48,873 bases of DNA from Enterococcus lemanii (GTDB taxonomy: Bacteria; Bacillota; Bacilli; Lactobacillales; Enterococcaceae): contig NZ_JAFBFD010000021.1 of assembly GCF_016909125.1 (NCBI RefSeq), positions 1-48,873 on the forward strand, given 5' to 3'. The notes beneath the pieces are model-generated. The model ran no database searches and was not told the origin of the DNA. It saw only the letters and a program-made list of their open reading frames with translations. Position numbers and translations under genes: made by a program. This document shows, piece by piece, positions 23,707 through 32,704 of the stretch (its first letter is position 1; each line of letters starts with the position of its first letter).

Positions 23707-25377
23707 ATGAATGCGTTAATTGCACAAATTGAAAAAGGAAAGCCTTTTTTTGAAAAAGTTTCTAGAAATATTTATTTACGTGCCATTCGAGATGGATTTA
23801 TTGCAGGAATGCCAGTCATTTTATTTTCGAGTATTTTTCTACTAATTGCATACGTTCCCAATATCTTTGGCTATACTTGGCCGAGTAACATTGAGGCGTT
23901 TATTATGAAGCCTTATGGTTATACAATGGGAATTATTGCATTATTGGTTGCAGGTACAACGGCAAAATCTTTAACAGATGCGATGAATCGAAAATTAGAA
24001 AGTACGAATCAGATTAACTTTTTATCAACGATGTTAGCAGCGATTTCTGGATTGCTTTTATTAGCTTCCGATTCAATTGATGGAGGATTTGCGAATGGAT
24101 TTTTAGGGACCAAAGGCTTACTAACGGCTTTTTTAGCTGCTTTTATTACCGTGAACATTTATCATTTTTGTGTGAAAAACAATGTCACGATTCGAATGCC
24201 TGAAGAAGTACCACCTAATATTTCTCAAGTCTTTAAAGACGTAATTCCTTTTGCTTTATCAATTTTAAGTTTGTATGTATTGGATGTTATTTTTAGAAGT
24301 TTCCTTGGCAGTGGCGTAGCTGAAGGGATTGGTAAATTTTTCGAACCCTTATTTACAGCAGCCGATGGTTATCTAGGCATTACTATCATTTTTGGGGCGT
24401 ATGCGTTATTTTGGTTTGTCGGTATTCATGGCCCGTCAATTGTTGAGCCAGCCATTGCGGCAATCACTTATGCGAATATTGAAACAAACTTCCAACTATT
24501 ACAAGCTGGTGAGCATGCGAATAAGATTTTGACTTCTGGGACCCAAATGTTTATTGTAACGATGGGTGGGACAGGTGCGACGTTAGTGGTTCCGTTTATG
24601 TTCATGTGGTTAACTAAATCAAAACGCAACAAAGCAATTGGCCGTGCATCGGTCGTACCAACTTTTTTCGGAGTGAATGAACCCATTTTATTCGGTGCAC
24701 CCATTGTTTTAAATCCGATCTTTTTTGTTCCTTTTGTTTTAACGCCAATTGTGAATGTCTGGGTTTTTAAATTTTTTGTGGACGTTTTAGGGATGAATAG
24801 CTTTAGTGTGAACTTACCATGGACGACGCCAGGTCCACTTGGTATTATCATGGGAACTGGCTTTGGTTTATGGTCGTTTGTTTTAGCGATTGCTTTAATT
24901 GCGATTGATGTGGTCATTTATTATCCTTTTGTTCGAGTTTATGATGAACAAGTTTTAGCGGAAGAAAAATTAAATGTCGACTCAGAAGCATTGAACCCAG
25001 TATCAGCGAAAGAAATAACACCATCTGAAGAAACCATAGCTGTTGCGCCTTCGTTTGCGAGTGAAACAAGCGTATTAGTTTTGTGTGCGGGTGGTGGAAC
25101 AAGTGGGTTGTTGGCAAATGCCTTAAACAAAGCTGCAAAAGAATATGATGCACCCGTTAAAGCAGCCGCAGGTAGTTATGGGGCGCATATGGATATTTTA
25201 AAAGATTTCCAACTTGTCATTTTAGCACCTCAAGTCGCTTCCAACTATGAAGACATTAAACAAGATACCGATCGCTTAGGCGTAAAATTAGTCAAAACAC
25301 AAGGCGGAGAATACATTAAATTAACCCGCGATGGTCAAGGAGCGCTTGCTTTTGTTCAAGAGCAATTTAAAAATTAG
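23707..25377 (+). CDS. lacE: lactose-specific PTS EIICB component
   Basis: A 556-aa membrane protein. An EIIC domain (about 1-430, with [13 protein letters not shown] and [18 protein letters not shown] signatures) is followed by a linker rich in Glu/Ser/Pro and a C-terminal EIIB domain with the phosphocysteine motif [12 protein letters not shown]. It imports lactose as lactose-6-phosphate. I prefer ATG 23707, nine bases after AGGGGAG; GTG 23701 is in frame but too close. Length agrees with known LacE proteins. Confidence 0.93.
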   Translation: MNALIAQIEKGKPFFEKVSRNIYLRAIRDGFIAGMPVILFSSIFLLIAYVPNIFGYTWPSNIEAFIMKPYGYTMGIIALLVAGTTAKSLTDAMNRKLESTNQINFLSTMLAAISGLLLLASDSIDGGFANGFLGTKGLLTAFLAAFITVNIYHFCVKNNVTIRMPEEVPPNISQVFKDVIPFALSILSLYVLDVIFRSFLGSGVAEGIGKFFEPLFTAADGYLGITIIFGAYALFWFVGIHGPSIVEPAIAAITYANIETNFQLLQAGEHANKILTSGTQMFIVTMGGTGATLVVPFMFMWLTKSKRNKAIGRASVVPTFFGVNEPILFGAPIVLNPIFFVPFVLTPIVNVWVFKFFVDVLGMNSFSVNLPWTTPGPLGIIMGTGFGLWSFVLAIALIAIDVVIYYPFVRVYDEQVLAEEKLNVDSEALNPVSAKEITPSEETIAVAPSFASETSVLVLCAGGGTSGLLANALNKAAKEYDAPVKAAAGSYGAHMDILKDFQLVILAPQVASNYEDIKQDTDRLGVKLVKTQGGEYIKLTRDGQGALAFVQEQFKN

Positions 25378-26796
<1,419 letters not shown>

Positions 26797-26807
26797 TTCA
26801 AAAAATG

Positions 26808-26862
26808 AGGCTCAAATTTGCGAATCATTTCAAAAATGATTGCAACATTTGAGCCTTTATTT
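26808..26862 (+). terminator. terminator of the lac operon
   Basis: AGGCTCAAAT (26808-26817) pairs with ATTTGAGCCT (26847-26856), with a second inner stem AATCATTT/AAATGATT; TTTATTT follows. Confidence 0.85.
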
Positions 26863-26977
26863 GTTGTAAATCATAATAATGAACCGAAGTGATTGACTTT
26901 ATTGGATAAGTTTGTTATTTTATCAAGCGTTGGTGTTTTATTTTCCAATAGTATATATAGTAGTTAGGGAGATAGTT

Positions 26978-27586
26978 ATGAAAGAAACAAAAGTAAAAGT
27001 AGTTGTCGCGGATCCTTCTGCATTAGGTTTGTTTGGTTTAGCAATTGTGACACTTGTTGCTTCTTCTCAAAAATTAGGATTCACTTCTGGTGTCTCACTT
27101 GTGTTACCTTGGGCGATTTTTCTAGGAGCCTCTGCACAATTGATGGCGTCAATTAATGATTTTAAACACAATAATACCTTTGGGGCGACAGCTTTTGGCG
27201 CTTATGCCTTTTTCTGGTATGCAATGGGGTTTGCTTGGCTGGAGCAAAGTGGTGTTTTTGGAGAAACGTTGGCTACCCAAGCCGATACCAAACAAATGGG
27301 GATGGCGTTTTTAGGTTATTTAATTTTCACTTTATTTATGACAATTGGTGCCATGGAAACACATAAAGTTTTATTTACAATTTTTGTTTTAATTGACTTT
27401 TTATTCCTTGGGCTAGCCGCTTCTTCTTTTGGGATTATGGAACACGCTATGCATCAACTAGCAGCGTATTCTGAATTAGCAATTGCCATTGTTTCTTTTT
27501 ATGGTTGTGGTGCTGCTGTTTTAAATACACATTTTGAAAGAGAATTTTTACCAGTCGGAAAACCATTTGGTATTTTTAAAAAATAA
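26978..27586 (+). CDS. SatP/YaaH-family acetate-succinate transporter
   Basis: A 202-aa GPR1/FUN34/YaaH carrier with six predicted membrane helices. It keeps NTFGATAFGAYAFFWY and the C-terminal FEREFLPVGKP tail of the family. The family signature N-P-[AV]-P-L-G-L is altered to D-P-S-A-L-G-L (about residues 12-18). Start 26978 follows AGGGAG (26966-26971). It lies alone between two terminators, so it is probably monocistronic. Acetate or succinate uptake or exit is inferred from the family; the motif change could alter selectivity. Confidence 0.85.
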   Translation: MKETKVKVVVADPSALGLFGLAIVTLVASSQKLGFTSGVSLVLPWAIFLGASAQLMASINDFKHNNTFGATAFGAYAFFWYAMGFAWLEQSGVFGETLATQADTKQMGMAFLGYLIFTLFMTIGAMETHKVLFTIFVLIDFLFLGLAASSFGIMEHAMHQLAAYSELAIAIVSFYGCGAAVLNTHFEREFLPVGKPFGIFKK

Positions 27587-27591
27587 TCTTT

Positions 27592-27626
27592 AAAAAGACT
27601 TCTGATTCATTTCAGAAGTCTTTTTT
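27592..27626 (+). terminator. terminator of the SatP-like gene
   Basis: AAAAAGACTTCTGA pairs with TCAGAAGTCTTTTT around a 6-nt loop. Its T run merges into the -35 box of the dus promoter. Confidence 0.9.
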
Positions 27627-27653
27627 GCATCTTAGAGCGAATATTAGTATAAT
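27625..27653 (+). promoter_or_regulatory. promoter of dus-Tad2-SDR operon
   Basis: TTGCAT (27625-27630), a 17-bp spacer and TATAAT (27648-27653). Confidence 0.65.
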
Positions 27654-27710
27654 GATAATGTTTTTTGAGGCTTCTTAAGTGAAAGGAATCAATGAAATGG
27701 AGAAAAATAA

Positions 27711-28697
27711 ATGACGAATAATTTTTGGGCAGATTTACCAAAACCCTTTTTTATTTTAGCACCAATGGAAGACGTGACGGATGTTGTTTTTCGTCACGTA
27801 GTCAAAGCAGCAGGCGCACCAGATGTTTTTTTTACGGAGTTTGCTAACTCTGATAGTTTTTGTCATGTAGAAGGGAAAGATAGCGTTCGAGGACGTTTAT
27901 TCTTTACTGAAGATGAACAGCCCATGGTTGCTCATATATGGGGCGATAACCCTGTTCATTTTAAAGAAATGAGTATTCGTTTAGCTGAGATGGGCTTTAA
28001 AGGAATCGATTTAAACATGGGTTGTCCCGTACCAAATGTAGCTGGGCGTGGGAAAGGCAGCGGGTTAATCTTAAGACCAGATGTCGCGGCAGAATTGATC
28101 CAAGCAGCCAAAGCCGGGGGACTACCAGTCAGTGTTAAAACGCGGATTGGTTATAGCGATGTTGCGGAGTTAGAAGCATGGATTCGTCATCTTTTAAAGC
28201 AAAAGATTGCGAATTTATCCATTCACTTGCGAACAAGAAAAGAAATGAGTAAGGTCGCGGCTCACTGGGATATGATTCCGCAAATTATGGCCATTCGCGA
28301 TGAAGTTGCGCCAGCTACTCTGATTACGATTAATGGTGATATTCCTGATCGTCAAACAGGATTAGAATTAGCTAGACAATATGGTGTGGATGGGATTATG
28401 ATTGGTCGCGGAATTTTTAAAAATCCATATGCTTTTGAAAAAGAAGCGAAAGCACACACAAGTCAAGAATTACTTGGTTTATTACGCATGCAACTAGACT
28501 TACAAGACGAGTATGCAGAGTTAATCCCGCGTTCAATTGTAGGCCTTCATCGTTTTTTTAAGATTTATGTTAAGGGGTTCCCGGGTGCAAGTGACTTGCG
28601 TGTAAGCTTAATGAACACGAAATCAACAGATGAAGTACGCGCAATTTTAGATGATTTTCACAACGAAAAAGAAAAGGAGAATGAAGATGACATTTGA
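27711..28697 (+). CDS. dus: tRNA-dihydrouridine synthase
   Basis: A 328-aa FMN-dependent Dus-family enzyme that reduces uridine to dihydrouridine in tRNA D-loops. The N-terminal LAPMEDVTD motif, [10 protein letters not shown] with the catalytic Cys105, the FMN-binding VKTRIGY, and [11 protein letters not shown] are all visible. Which Dus subgroup (DusB or another) I cannot tell. GGAGA lies about 9 nt before ATG 27711. The 3' end overlaps the next gene by 11 nt. Confidence 0.92.
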   Translation: MTNNFWADLPKPFFILAPMEDVTDVVFRHVVKAAGAPDVFFTEFANSDSFCHVEGKDSVRGRLFFTEDEQPMVAHIWGDNPVHFKEMSIRLAEMGFKGIDLNMGCPVPNVAGRGKGSGLILRPDVAAELIQAAKAGGLPVSVKTRIGYSDVAELEAWIRHLLKQKIANLSIHLRTRKEMSKVAAHWDMIPQIMAIRDEVAPATLITINGDIPDRQTGLELARQYGVDGIMIGRGIFKNPYAFEKEAKAHTSQELLGLLRMQLDLQDEYAELIPRSIVGLHRFFKIYVKGFPGASDLRVSLMNTKSTDEVRAILDDFHNEKEKENEDDI

Positions 28698-28911
28698 AGA
28701 GATACTTCCACAATTAAAGCAAGGGGCAAAAATTATTCGTTCAGGTTGGAGTGGCTTTGAATTATACGTTACTTTAGTGACGGAAGACGTATTTGATGGG
28801 TGCCCGGTTACGCCCTATTTTTTAATTAAAACATCTGATGAAGGATTCTCAAGCTTTGCACCGACTGTTTGTGATATTTTAGCGAATGATTGGGAAATTG
28901 TTCAAGAATGA
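28687..28911 (+). CDS. Tad2-like / DUF2829 small protein
   Basis: A 74-aa protein matching the DUF2829 pattern: an N-terminal helix ending [15 protein letters not shown], a central beta strand region with [10 protein letters not shown], and the C-terminal signature [10 protein letters not shown]. This domain family includes phage Tad2, which sequesters the cyclic ADP-ribose signal of Thoeris defence; chromosomal copies have no established role. I start at ATG 28687, 7 nt after AAAGGAGA; ATG 28681 is too close. It overlaps dus by 11 nt and the next gene by 4 nt (ATGA), so its translation is locked to both. Confidence 0.72.
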   Translation: MTFEEILPQLKQGAKIIRSGWSGFELYVTLVTEDVFDGCPVTPYFLIKTSDEGFSSFAPTVCDILANDWEIVQE

Positions 28912-29648
28912 GTGAATTTAAACAAAAAATTGTTTTTGTAACAGGAGCGGCTTCAGGGATCGGCCAGGCACAAGCCAAAGCTTTTTTAGAAGAAGGTGCT
29001 TATGTTTTTGGCGTCGATTGTCAAAAAGATTTTGGTTTGTTAACTAGTTACAATACCTTTCAAAGTTATACCGGTGATTTGAGTCAATTCATTGTATGCC
29101 AAACCGCTGTTAAAGTTTGCCAGCAAGCGTTTGGTACGATTGATATCTTATTAAATACCGCGGGAGTTTTAGATGACTATCGGAATTTAGAGGATACTTC
29201 CCTTGACTTATGGCATCGAATTCTAGCGACTAATTTAAATAGTATGTTTTATTTAACTAAATTATGGTTACCTTCGATGCTAGAAAAAGAGACGGCCACA
29301 ATCATAAATATGGCATCGATTGCGGGTCTTGTTGCAGGTGGTGGTGGAATGGCTTATACGACCTCAAAACATGCGATTGTTGGATTTACAAAACAATTGG
29401 CTCTTGATTATGCAGACAAAGGCCTTCATGTGAATGCGATTGCTCCAGGCGCAATTCAAACGCCAATGAATGCGGCAGATTTTTTAGGAGACGCTGAAAT
29501 GGCTAAAAAGGTCGCAGAAGAAACACCTGTCAAACGTTGGGCGTTGCCTGAAGAAGTGGCTCAATTGACGTTGTTCTTAGCTAGTACTCGTGCGAGTTAT
29601 TTACAAGGGAATATCGTTCCAATTGATGGTGGTTGGCTTTTAAAATAA
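28908..29648 (+). CDS. short-chain dehydrogenase/reductase (FabG-like)
   Basis: A 246-aa classical SDR. The cofactor loop TGAASGIG is at 12-19, NTAG replaces the usual NNAG, the Ser-Tyr-Lys catalytic set is in MASIAG and YTTSK, and PGAIQTPM follows. Resemblance to 3-oxoacyl-ACP reductases is general; substrate is unknown. The start overlaps the Tad2-like stop (ATGA) and has no strong ribosome site, implying translational coupling. Confidence 0.85.
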   Translation: MSEFKQKIVFVTGAASGIGQAQAKAFLEEGAYVFGVDCQKDFGLLTSYNTFQSYTGDLSQFIVCQTAVKVCQQAFGTIDILLNTAGVLDDYRNLEDTSLDLWHRILATNLNSMFYLTKLWLPSMLEKETATIINMASIAGLVAGGGGMAYTTSKHAIVGFTKQLALDYADKGLHVNAIAPGAIQTPMNAADFLGDAEMAKKVAEETPVKRWALPEEVAQLTLFLASTRASYLQGNIVPIDGGWLLK

Positions 29649-29690
29649 AAGACTAGGCAAGCAAAAGAAAATTCGGTATGATAATGGCTA

Positions 29691-29768
29691 GTGGTCCAGG
29701 CCACACTACGGCACTTCAATCCTTTGGCCGTAGTTATTAACGAGGGAAACCTTGTAAAGGAGAAATTT
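29691..29768 (+). promoter_or_regulatory. preQ1-II (COG4708) riboswitch
   Basis: A small hairpin GTGG/CCAC is at 29691-29704. The main stem CTACGGC/GCCGTAG (29706-29712, 29727-29733) encloses a loop with CCTTT (29721-29725) that can pair with AAAGG (29756-29760) in the ribosome site. An extra hairpin CGAGG-GAAA-CCTTG lies at 29741-29754. This is the H-type pseudoknot plan of preQ1-II switches, which hide the Shine-Dalgarno when preQ1 is bound. queT starts 8 nt after AAAGGAG, the expected gene. Confidence 0.85.
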
Positions 29769-29770
29769 AA

Positions 29771-30280
29771 ATGAATTTAAAAGAAACAAAAGTAACACGC
29801 ACTTTAAGTATATCTGAGACAACAAAAATGGCATTGGTGACAAGTTTATACATTGTGATTACTGTCTTTTTATCCGTCATTAGTTTTGGCGTTGTCCAAA
29901 TTCGATTATCGGAAATGTTTAACTATTTAGCATTGTATAATCGCCGCTATATTTGGTCAGTTACTCTAGGGGTAGCTATCGCCAATTTTGCATCGCCAAA
30001 CGGCTTAATTGACGTTTTTGTCGGTAGTGTTGGAACGTTTGTTGTCTTGATCGTTAACCAGCAATTGACTAAAAAAATCCCGAATATGAAGTATAAAATG
30101 CTTGTAACCGCGCTCGTCTTTTCTTTTTCAATGTTTACGGTATCCGCACAATTAACGGTGCTTTATCAATTGCCGTTTTTTTACAACTGGCTAATTATTG
30201 GAATTGGAGAACTTATTTCAATGAGTATCGGTGGTATTCTTATTTACTGGATAAGCAAAAAAATAGATTTAACCAAATAA
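29771..30280 (+). CDS. queT: queuosine precursor transporter QueT
   Basis: A 169-aa integral membrane protein (about five helices) of the COG4708/QueT family, the substrate-binding S component of an energy-coupling-factor transporter. Signature VQIRLSEMFNYLALYNRRYIW is near 40-62. It imports a queuosine precursor such as preQ1. The ECF module is not in this window. The preQ1-II riboswitch directly upstream supports the assignment. It is a single gene with its own terminator. Confidence 0.93.
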   Translation: MNLKETKVTRTLSISETTKMALVTSLYIVITVFLSVISFGVVQIRLSEMFNYLALYNRRYIWSVTLGVAIANFASPNGLIDVFVGSVGTFVVLIVNQQLTKKIPNMKYKMLVTALVFSFSMFTVSAQLTVLYQLPFFYNWLIIGIGELISMSIGGILIYWISKKIDLTK

Positions 30281-30287
30281 AAACGAC

Positions 30288-30324
30288 AAACCGCTCCTCT
30301 AGATTGAAGGATGAGCGGTTTTAA
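30288..30324 (+). terminator. terminator of queT
   Basis: AAACCGCTC (30288-30296) pairs with GAGCGGTTT (30313-30321), followed by TAATT; the U tract is short. Confidence 0.7.
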
Positions 30325-30365
30325 TTGATGCGTCAAAAATTTTCAAACAAAAAAGGAGACCAAAC

Positions 30366-30773
30366 ATGCAAGGTTATAATTTGATACTCGTTTATAATCC
30401 AACAATGGAAAAAATTGTTTTTTGTCAACGTGTAAAAGAACCATACTTAGGGCTTCGTAATTTACCAGGTGGGAAAATTGAAGAAAAAGAACCAGGCCTT
30501 CAAGCCGCTTACCGAGAACTAAAGGAAGAGACGGGGATCTGCCCAACACAAATCAAACTGCATCATTTGATGGATTTTACTTATCATATGCAAAATTGTT
30601 ATATAGAAGTTTATGTGGGGCGTCTAAAAAAAGAAGTCACTCTGATTGATGAAATTCACCCCCTTTATTGGTCGGATCTAACGCCTGATTTTTTTGATCA
30701 AGCCCTTTTTGCAGGCGAGGGGAATATCGGACATATTATTGCGCAAGTCGATTTTATTAAAGATCATCTATAA
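30366..30773 (+). CDS. Nudix hydrolase (MutT-like)
   Basis: A 135-aa single-domain Nudix protein with a complete box: GGKIEEKEPGLQAAYRELKEETGI at about residues 36-59. It probably hydrolyses a nucleoside diphosphate derivative. Oxidised nucleotides (MutT-like house-cleaning) are a guess. AAAAGGAGA precedes ATG 30366. Confidence 0.87.
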   Translation: MQGYNLILVYNPTMEKIVFCQRVKEPYLGLRNLPGGKIEEKEPGLQAAYRELKEETGICPTQIKLHHLMDFTYHMQNCYIEVYVGRLKKEVTLIDEIHPLYWSDLTPDFFDQALFAGEGNIGHIIAQVDFIKDHL

Positions 30774-30972
30774 AGTTTTTTGGAGAAAGAACCTCATAAA
30801 AAGTCTTTGAAATCGCTTAATTAAGGCATGTATGCTAGAATAAAGGTAATAAAAATATTTTGTCACACGTTGCTTTTTTGTCTTTTATTAGTTATTTTAA
30901 GCCCATTTTTAGGAGAACTCAATGGTATTTTTGGCTGTTTTTTTAACCATAGACGATGGGAGGAGAAAAGCA

Positions 30973-31530
30973 ATGAAAAAGAAAAGGTTAGTTTTGATGA
31001 TGGTGCTTGTCAGTAGCTTGTTGGTAGGGTGTGGGACGAAAAAAGAAACAAATAACGTGAAAATTACGCCAGGCGAAGTCAAGGTTGAGACAAAAGAGGG
31101 CGAAAAGGCGATAATTAAAACCGGAAAAGATGGCGAAGGTACAATTAAAATTGAGGGCGAAGATGCGGACGGCAATAAGAAGAATATCGAGTTTTTTTCA
31201 GACTCAAAATTACCGGATGATTTTCCAAAAGAAATTCCGATTCCTAAAAAAGCTAAAATTTTAACATCTAATAAAGTTTTGACGGATGAAGGACAAATGC
31301 TGCAAGTTGTTTATGAAATAAATGAAAAAGAAATGAATTTAGAAGCAGTGACACAATTATACCGCGATTTTTTAACAAAGAACGATTATAAGATAGAATT
31401 AGAAATGACGGTTAATGAAATGATGCAAATTACTGCAACAAAGGAAGAAAAAATATTTTTTCAAATTTCTGTCGCACAAGAAGAAGGCCAATTGATAAAG
31501 GTTTCTTTAATGCTAACGCAAGGCATTTGA
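30973..31530 (+). CDS. lipoprotein of unknown function
   Basis: A 185-aa secreted lipoprotein. A lysine-rich n-region, a hydrophobic core and the lipobox LLVGC put the lipidated Cys near residue 21. A charged Lys/Glu-rich stretch follows, then the motif LPDDFPKEIPIPKKAKI around residue 76-92, seen in several Firmicutes lipoproteins without known role. Start 30973 follows GGGAGGAG; the longer in-frame start at 30922 would bury the signal peptide. The next gene, tag, starts 25 nt later with no terminator between. Confidence 0.75.
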   Translation: MKKKRLVLMMVLVSSLLVGCGTKKETNNVKITPGEVKVETKEGEKAIIKTGKDGEGTIKIEGEDADGNKKNIEFFSDSKLPDDFPKEIPIPKKAKILTSNKVLTDEGQMLQVVYEINEKEMNLEAVTQLYRDFLTKNDYKIELEMTVNEMMQITATKEEKIFFQISVAQEEGQLIKVSLMLTQGI

Positions 31531-31554
31531 AGCGGCTAATTGGAGGTAAGAAAA

Positions 31555-32100
31555 ATGCGTTGTAATTGGGCAAATGTAGGGCAACTCGAACAAGACTATC
31601 ATGACCACGAATGGGGAAAAGTCGTTCATCAAGACAAATTACTTTTTGAAATGTTAGTTTTAGAAAGCATGCAGGCGGGCTTAAGTTGGTCAACCATTTT
31701 AAAGAAAAGAACAGGTTTTCGCCAAGCATTTGATGGATTTGATTATCAAAAAATAGCTCTATATAAAGAAGATAAATATAAAGAGTTACTAGCAGACGCC
31801 CGAATTATTCGACACCCGCTAAAGATTAAATCAGTCATTCATAATGCTAAAATTTTCCTTCAAATTCAAGAAAAATACGGGAGTTTTGATCAGTATTTTT
31901 GGGATTTTAATGACCGGAAAATAATTGTAAATCAGTGGGCAAGCATCGAGCAAGTGCCGTCTCAAAGTATCTTATCTCAAAAAATTGCTAAAAAAATGAA
32001 AAAAGATGGTTTTAAATTTATAGGACCGACGAGTATTTACTCTTTTATGCAGGCGATCGGAATGGTGAATGACCATTTAACTTGTTGTGAGTATAAATAA
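31555..32100 (+). CDS. tag: DNA-3-methyladenine glycosylase I
   Basis: A 181-aa Tag-type base-excision glycosylase removing 3-methyladenine from DNA. It has the family N-terminus RCNWAN with zinc ligand Cys3, YHDHEWG with His16, ESMQAGLSW in the helix-hairpin-helix part, and C-terminal NDHLTCCEY that provides the other His and Cys ligands. GGAGGT (31542-31547) fixes ATG 31555. Confidence 0.93.
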   Translation: MRCNWANVGQLEQDYHDHEWGKVVHQDKLLFEMLVLESMQAGLSWSTILKKRTGFRQAFDGFDYQKIALYKEDKYKELLADARIIRHPLKIKSVIHNAKIFLQIQEKYGSFDQYFWDFNDRKIIVNQWASIEQVPSQSILSQKIAKKMKKDGFKFIGPTSIYSFMQAIGMVNDHLTCCEYK

Positions 32101-32117
32101 AAAAGTGGAGGTTGCAA

Positions 32118-32663
32118 ATGGAAAAAGAGGATCAAGTAGCCATTTTAAAGGAACGATTCAATCAAAACATGGCACGTCATCCAGCTACGACTTGGGCGCA
32201 AGTAGAAGAAGCATTGTTAAATGACGAGAAACTTTTTTCTTCGATTCTTAAAATGGAAGAAACACAAGGAGAACCAGACGTTGTTCGTTTTGCCCATTTA
32301 CCTGGCGAGCTTTACTACGTGGATTGTTCTTCTGAAAGCCCAAAAGGTCGACGAAGTATTTGTTACGACCAAGCAGCGTTAAATAAACGTAAAAAAAATA
32401 AACCGACAAGTAGTGCCGAACAAATAGCAAGTGAGCTAGGTATTGAACTTTTGACAGAAGTTGATTATGTATTTTTACAAACAATCGCTCATTTTGATGA
32501 AAAAACTTCTAGTTGGTTACACACGCCAAAAGAAATTCGGGAATTAGGCGGGGCGATTTTTGGAGATAAGCGCTTTGGTCGAACGTTCATTTACCACAAT
32601 GCTGCTGATTCTTATTACAGTGTTCGCGGTTTTCGTGGGAAAATTTTAATTGAAAATAAATAA
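32118..32663 (+). CDS. DUF4256 family protein
   Basis: A 181-aa protein matching the DUF4256 pattern throughout: ERFNQNMARHP near the start, ETQGEPDVV, DCSSESPKGRRSICYD, FDEKTSSWLHTP, and C-terminal YHNAADSYYSVRGFRG. No catalytic role is established for the family. GTGGAGGT lies six bases before ATG 32118. It ends the run nudix-lipoprotein-tag-DUF4256 and abuts a bidirectional terminator. Confidence 0.85.
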   Translation: MEKEDQVAILKERFNQNMARHPATTWAQVEEALLNDEKLFSSILKMEETQGEPDVVRFAHLPGELYYVDCSSESPKGRRSICYDQAALNKRKKNKPTSSAEQIASELGIELLTEVDYVFLQTIAHFDEKTSSWLHTPKEIRELGGAIFGDKRFGRTFIYHNAADSYYSVRGFRGKILIENK

Positions 32664-32704
32664 CCATAGAACAGCCTGCGCTATGCAAGCTGTTCTATGG
32701 TTAT
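32660..32704. terminator. bidirectional terminator between convergent genes
   Basis: A 16-bp perfect stem (ATAACCATAGAACAGC and its complement) with a 13-nt loop separates DUF4256 (plus) from the GGDEF/EAL-like gene (minus). The flanking U tracts are short on both sides. Confidence 0.75.

Noticed and set aside
24468-25153. Antisense frames of 60-150 codons inside lacE
   Set aside because: Antisense shadows of a well-conserved gene, with no ribosome sites or known motifs.
28651-28686. Longer start for the Tad2-like gene
   Set aside because: Starts at 28651 and 28681 lie upstream of, or too close to, AAAGGAGA; ATG 28687 has correct spacing.
30828-31016. 62-codon hydrophobic frame upstream of the lipoprotein gene
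   Set aside because: It overlaps the lipoprotein start in another frame, has no ribosome site and has no recognisable domain.
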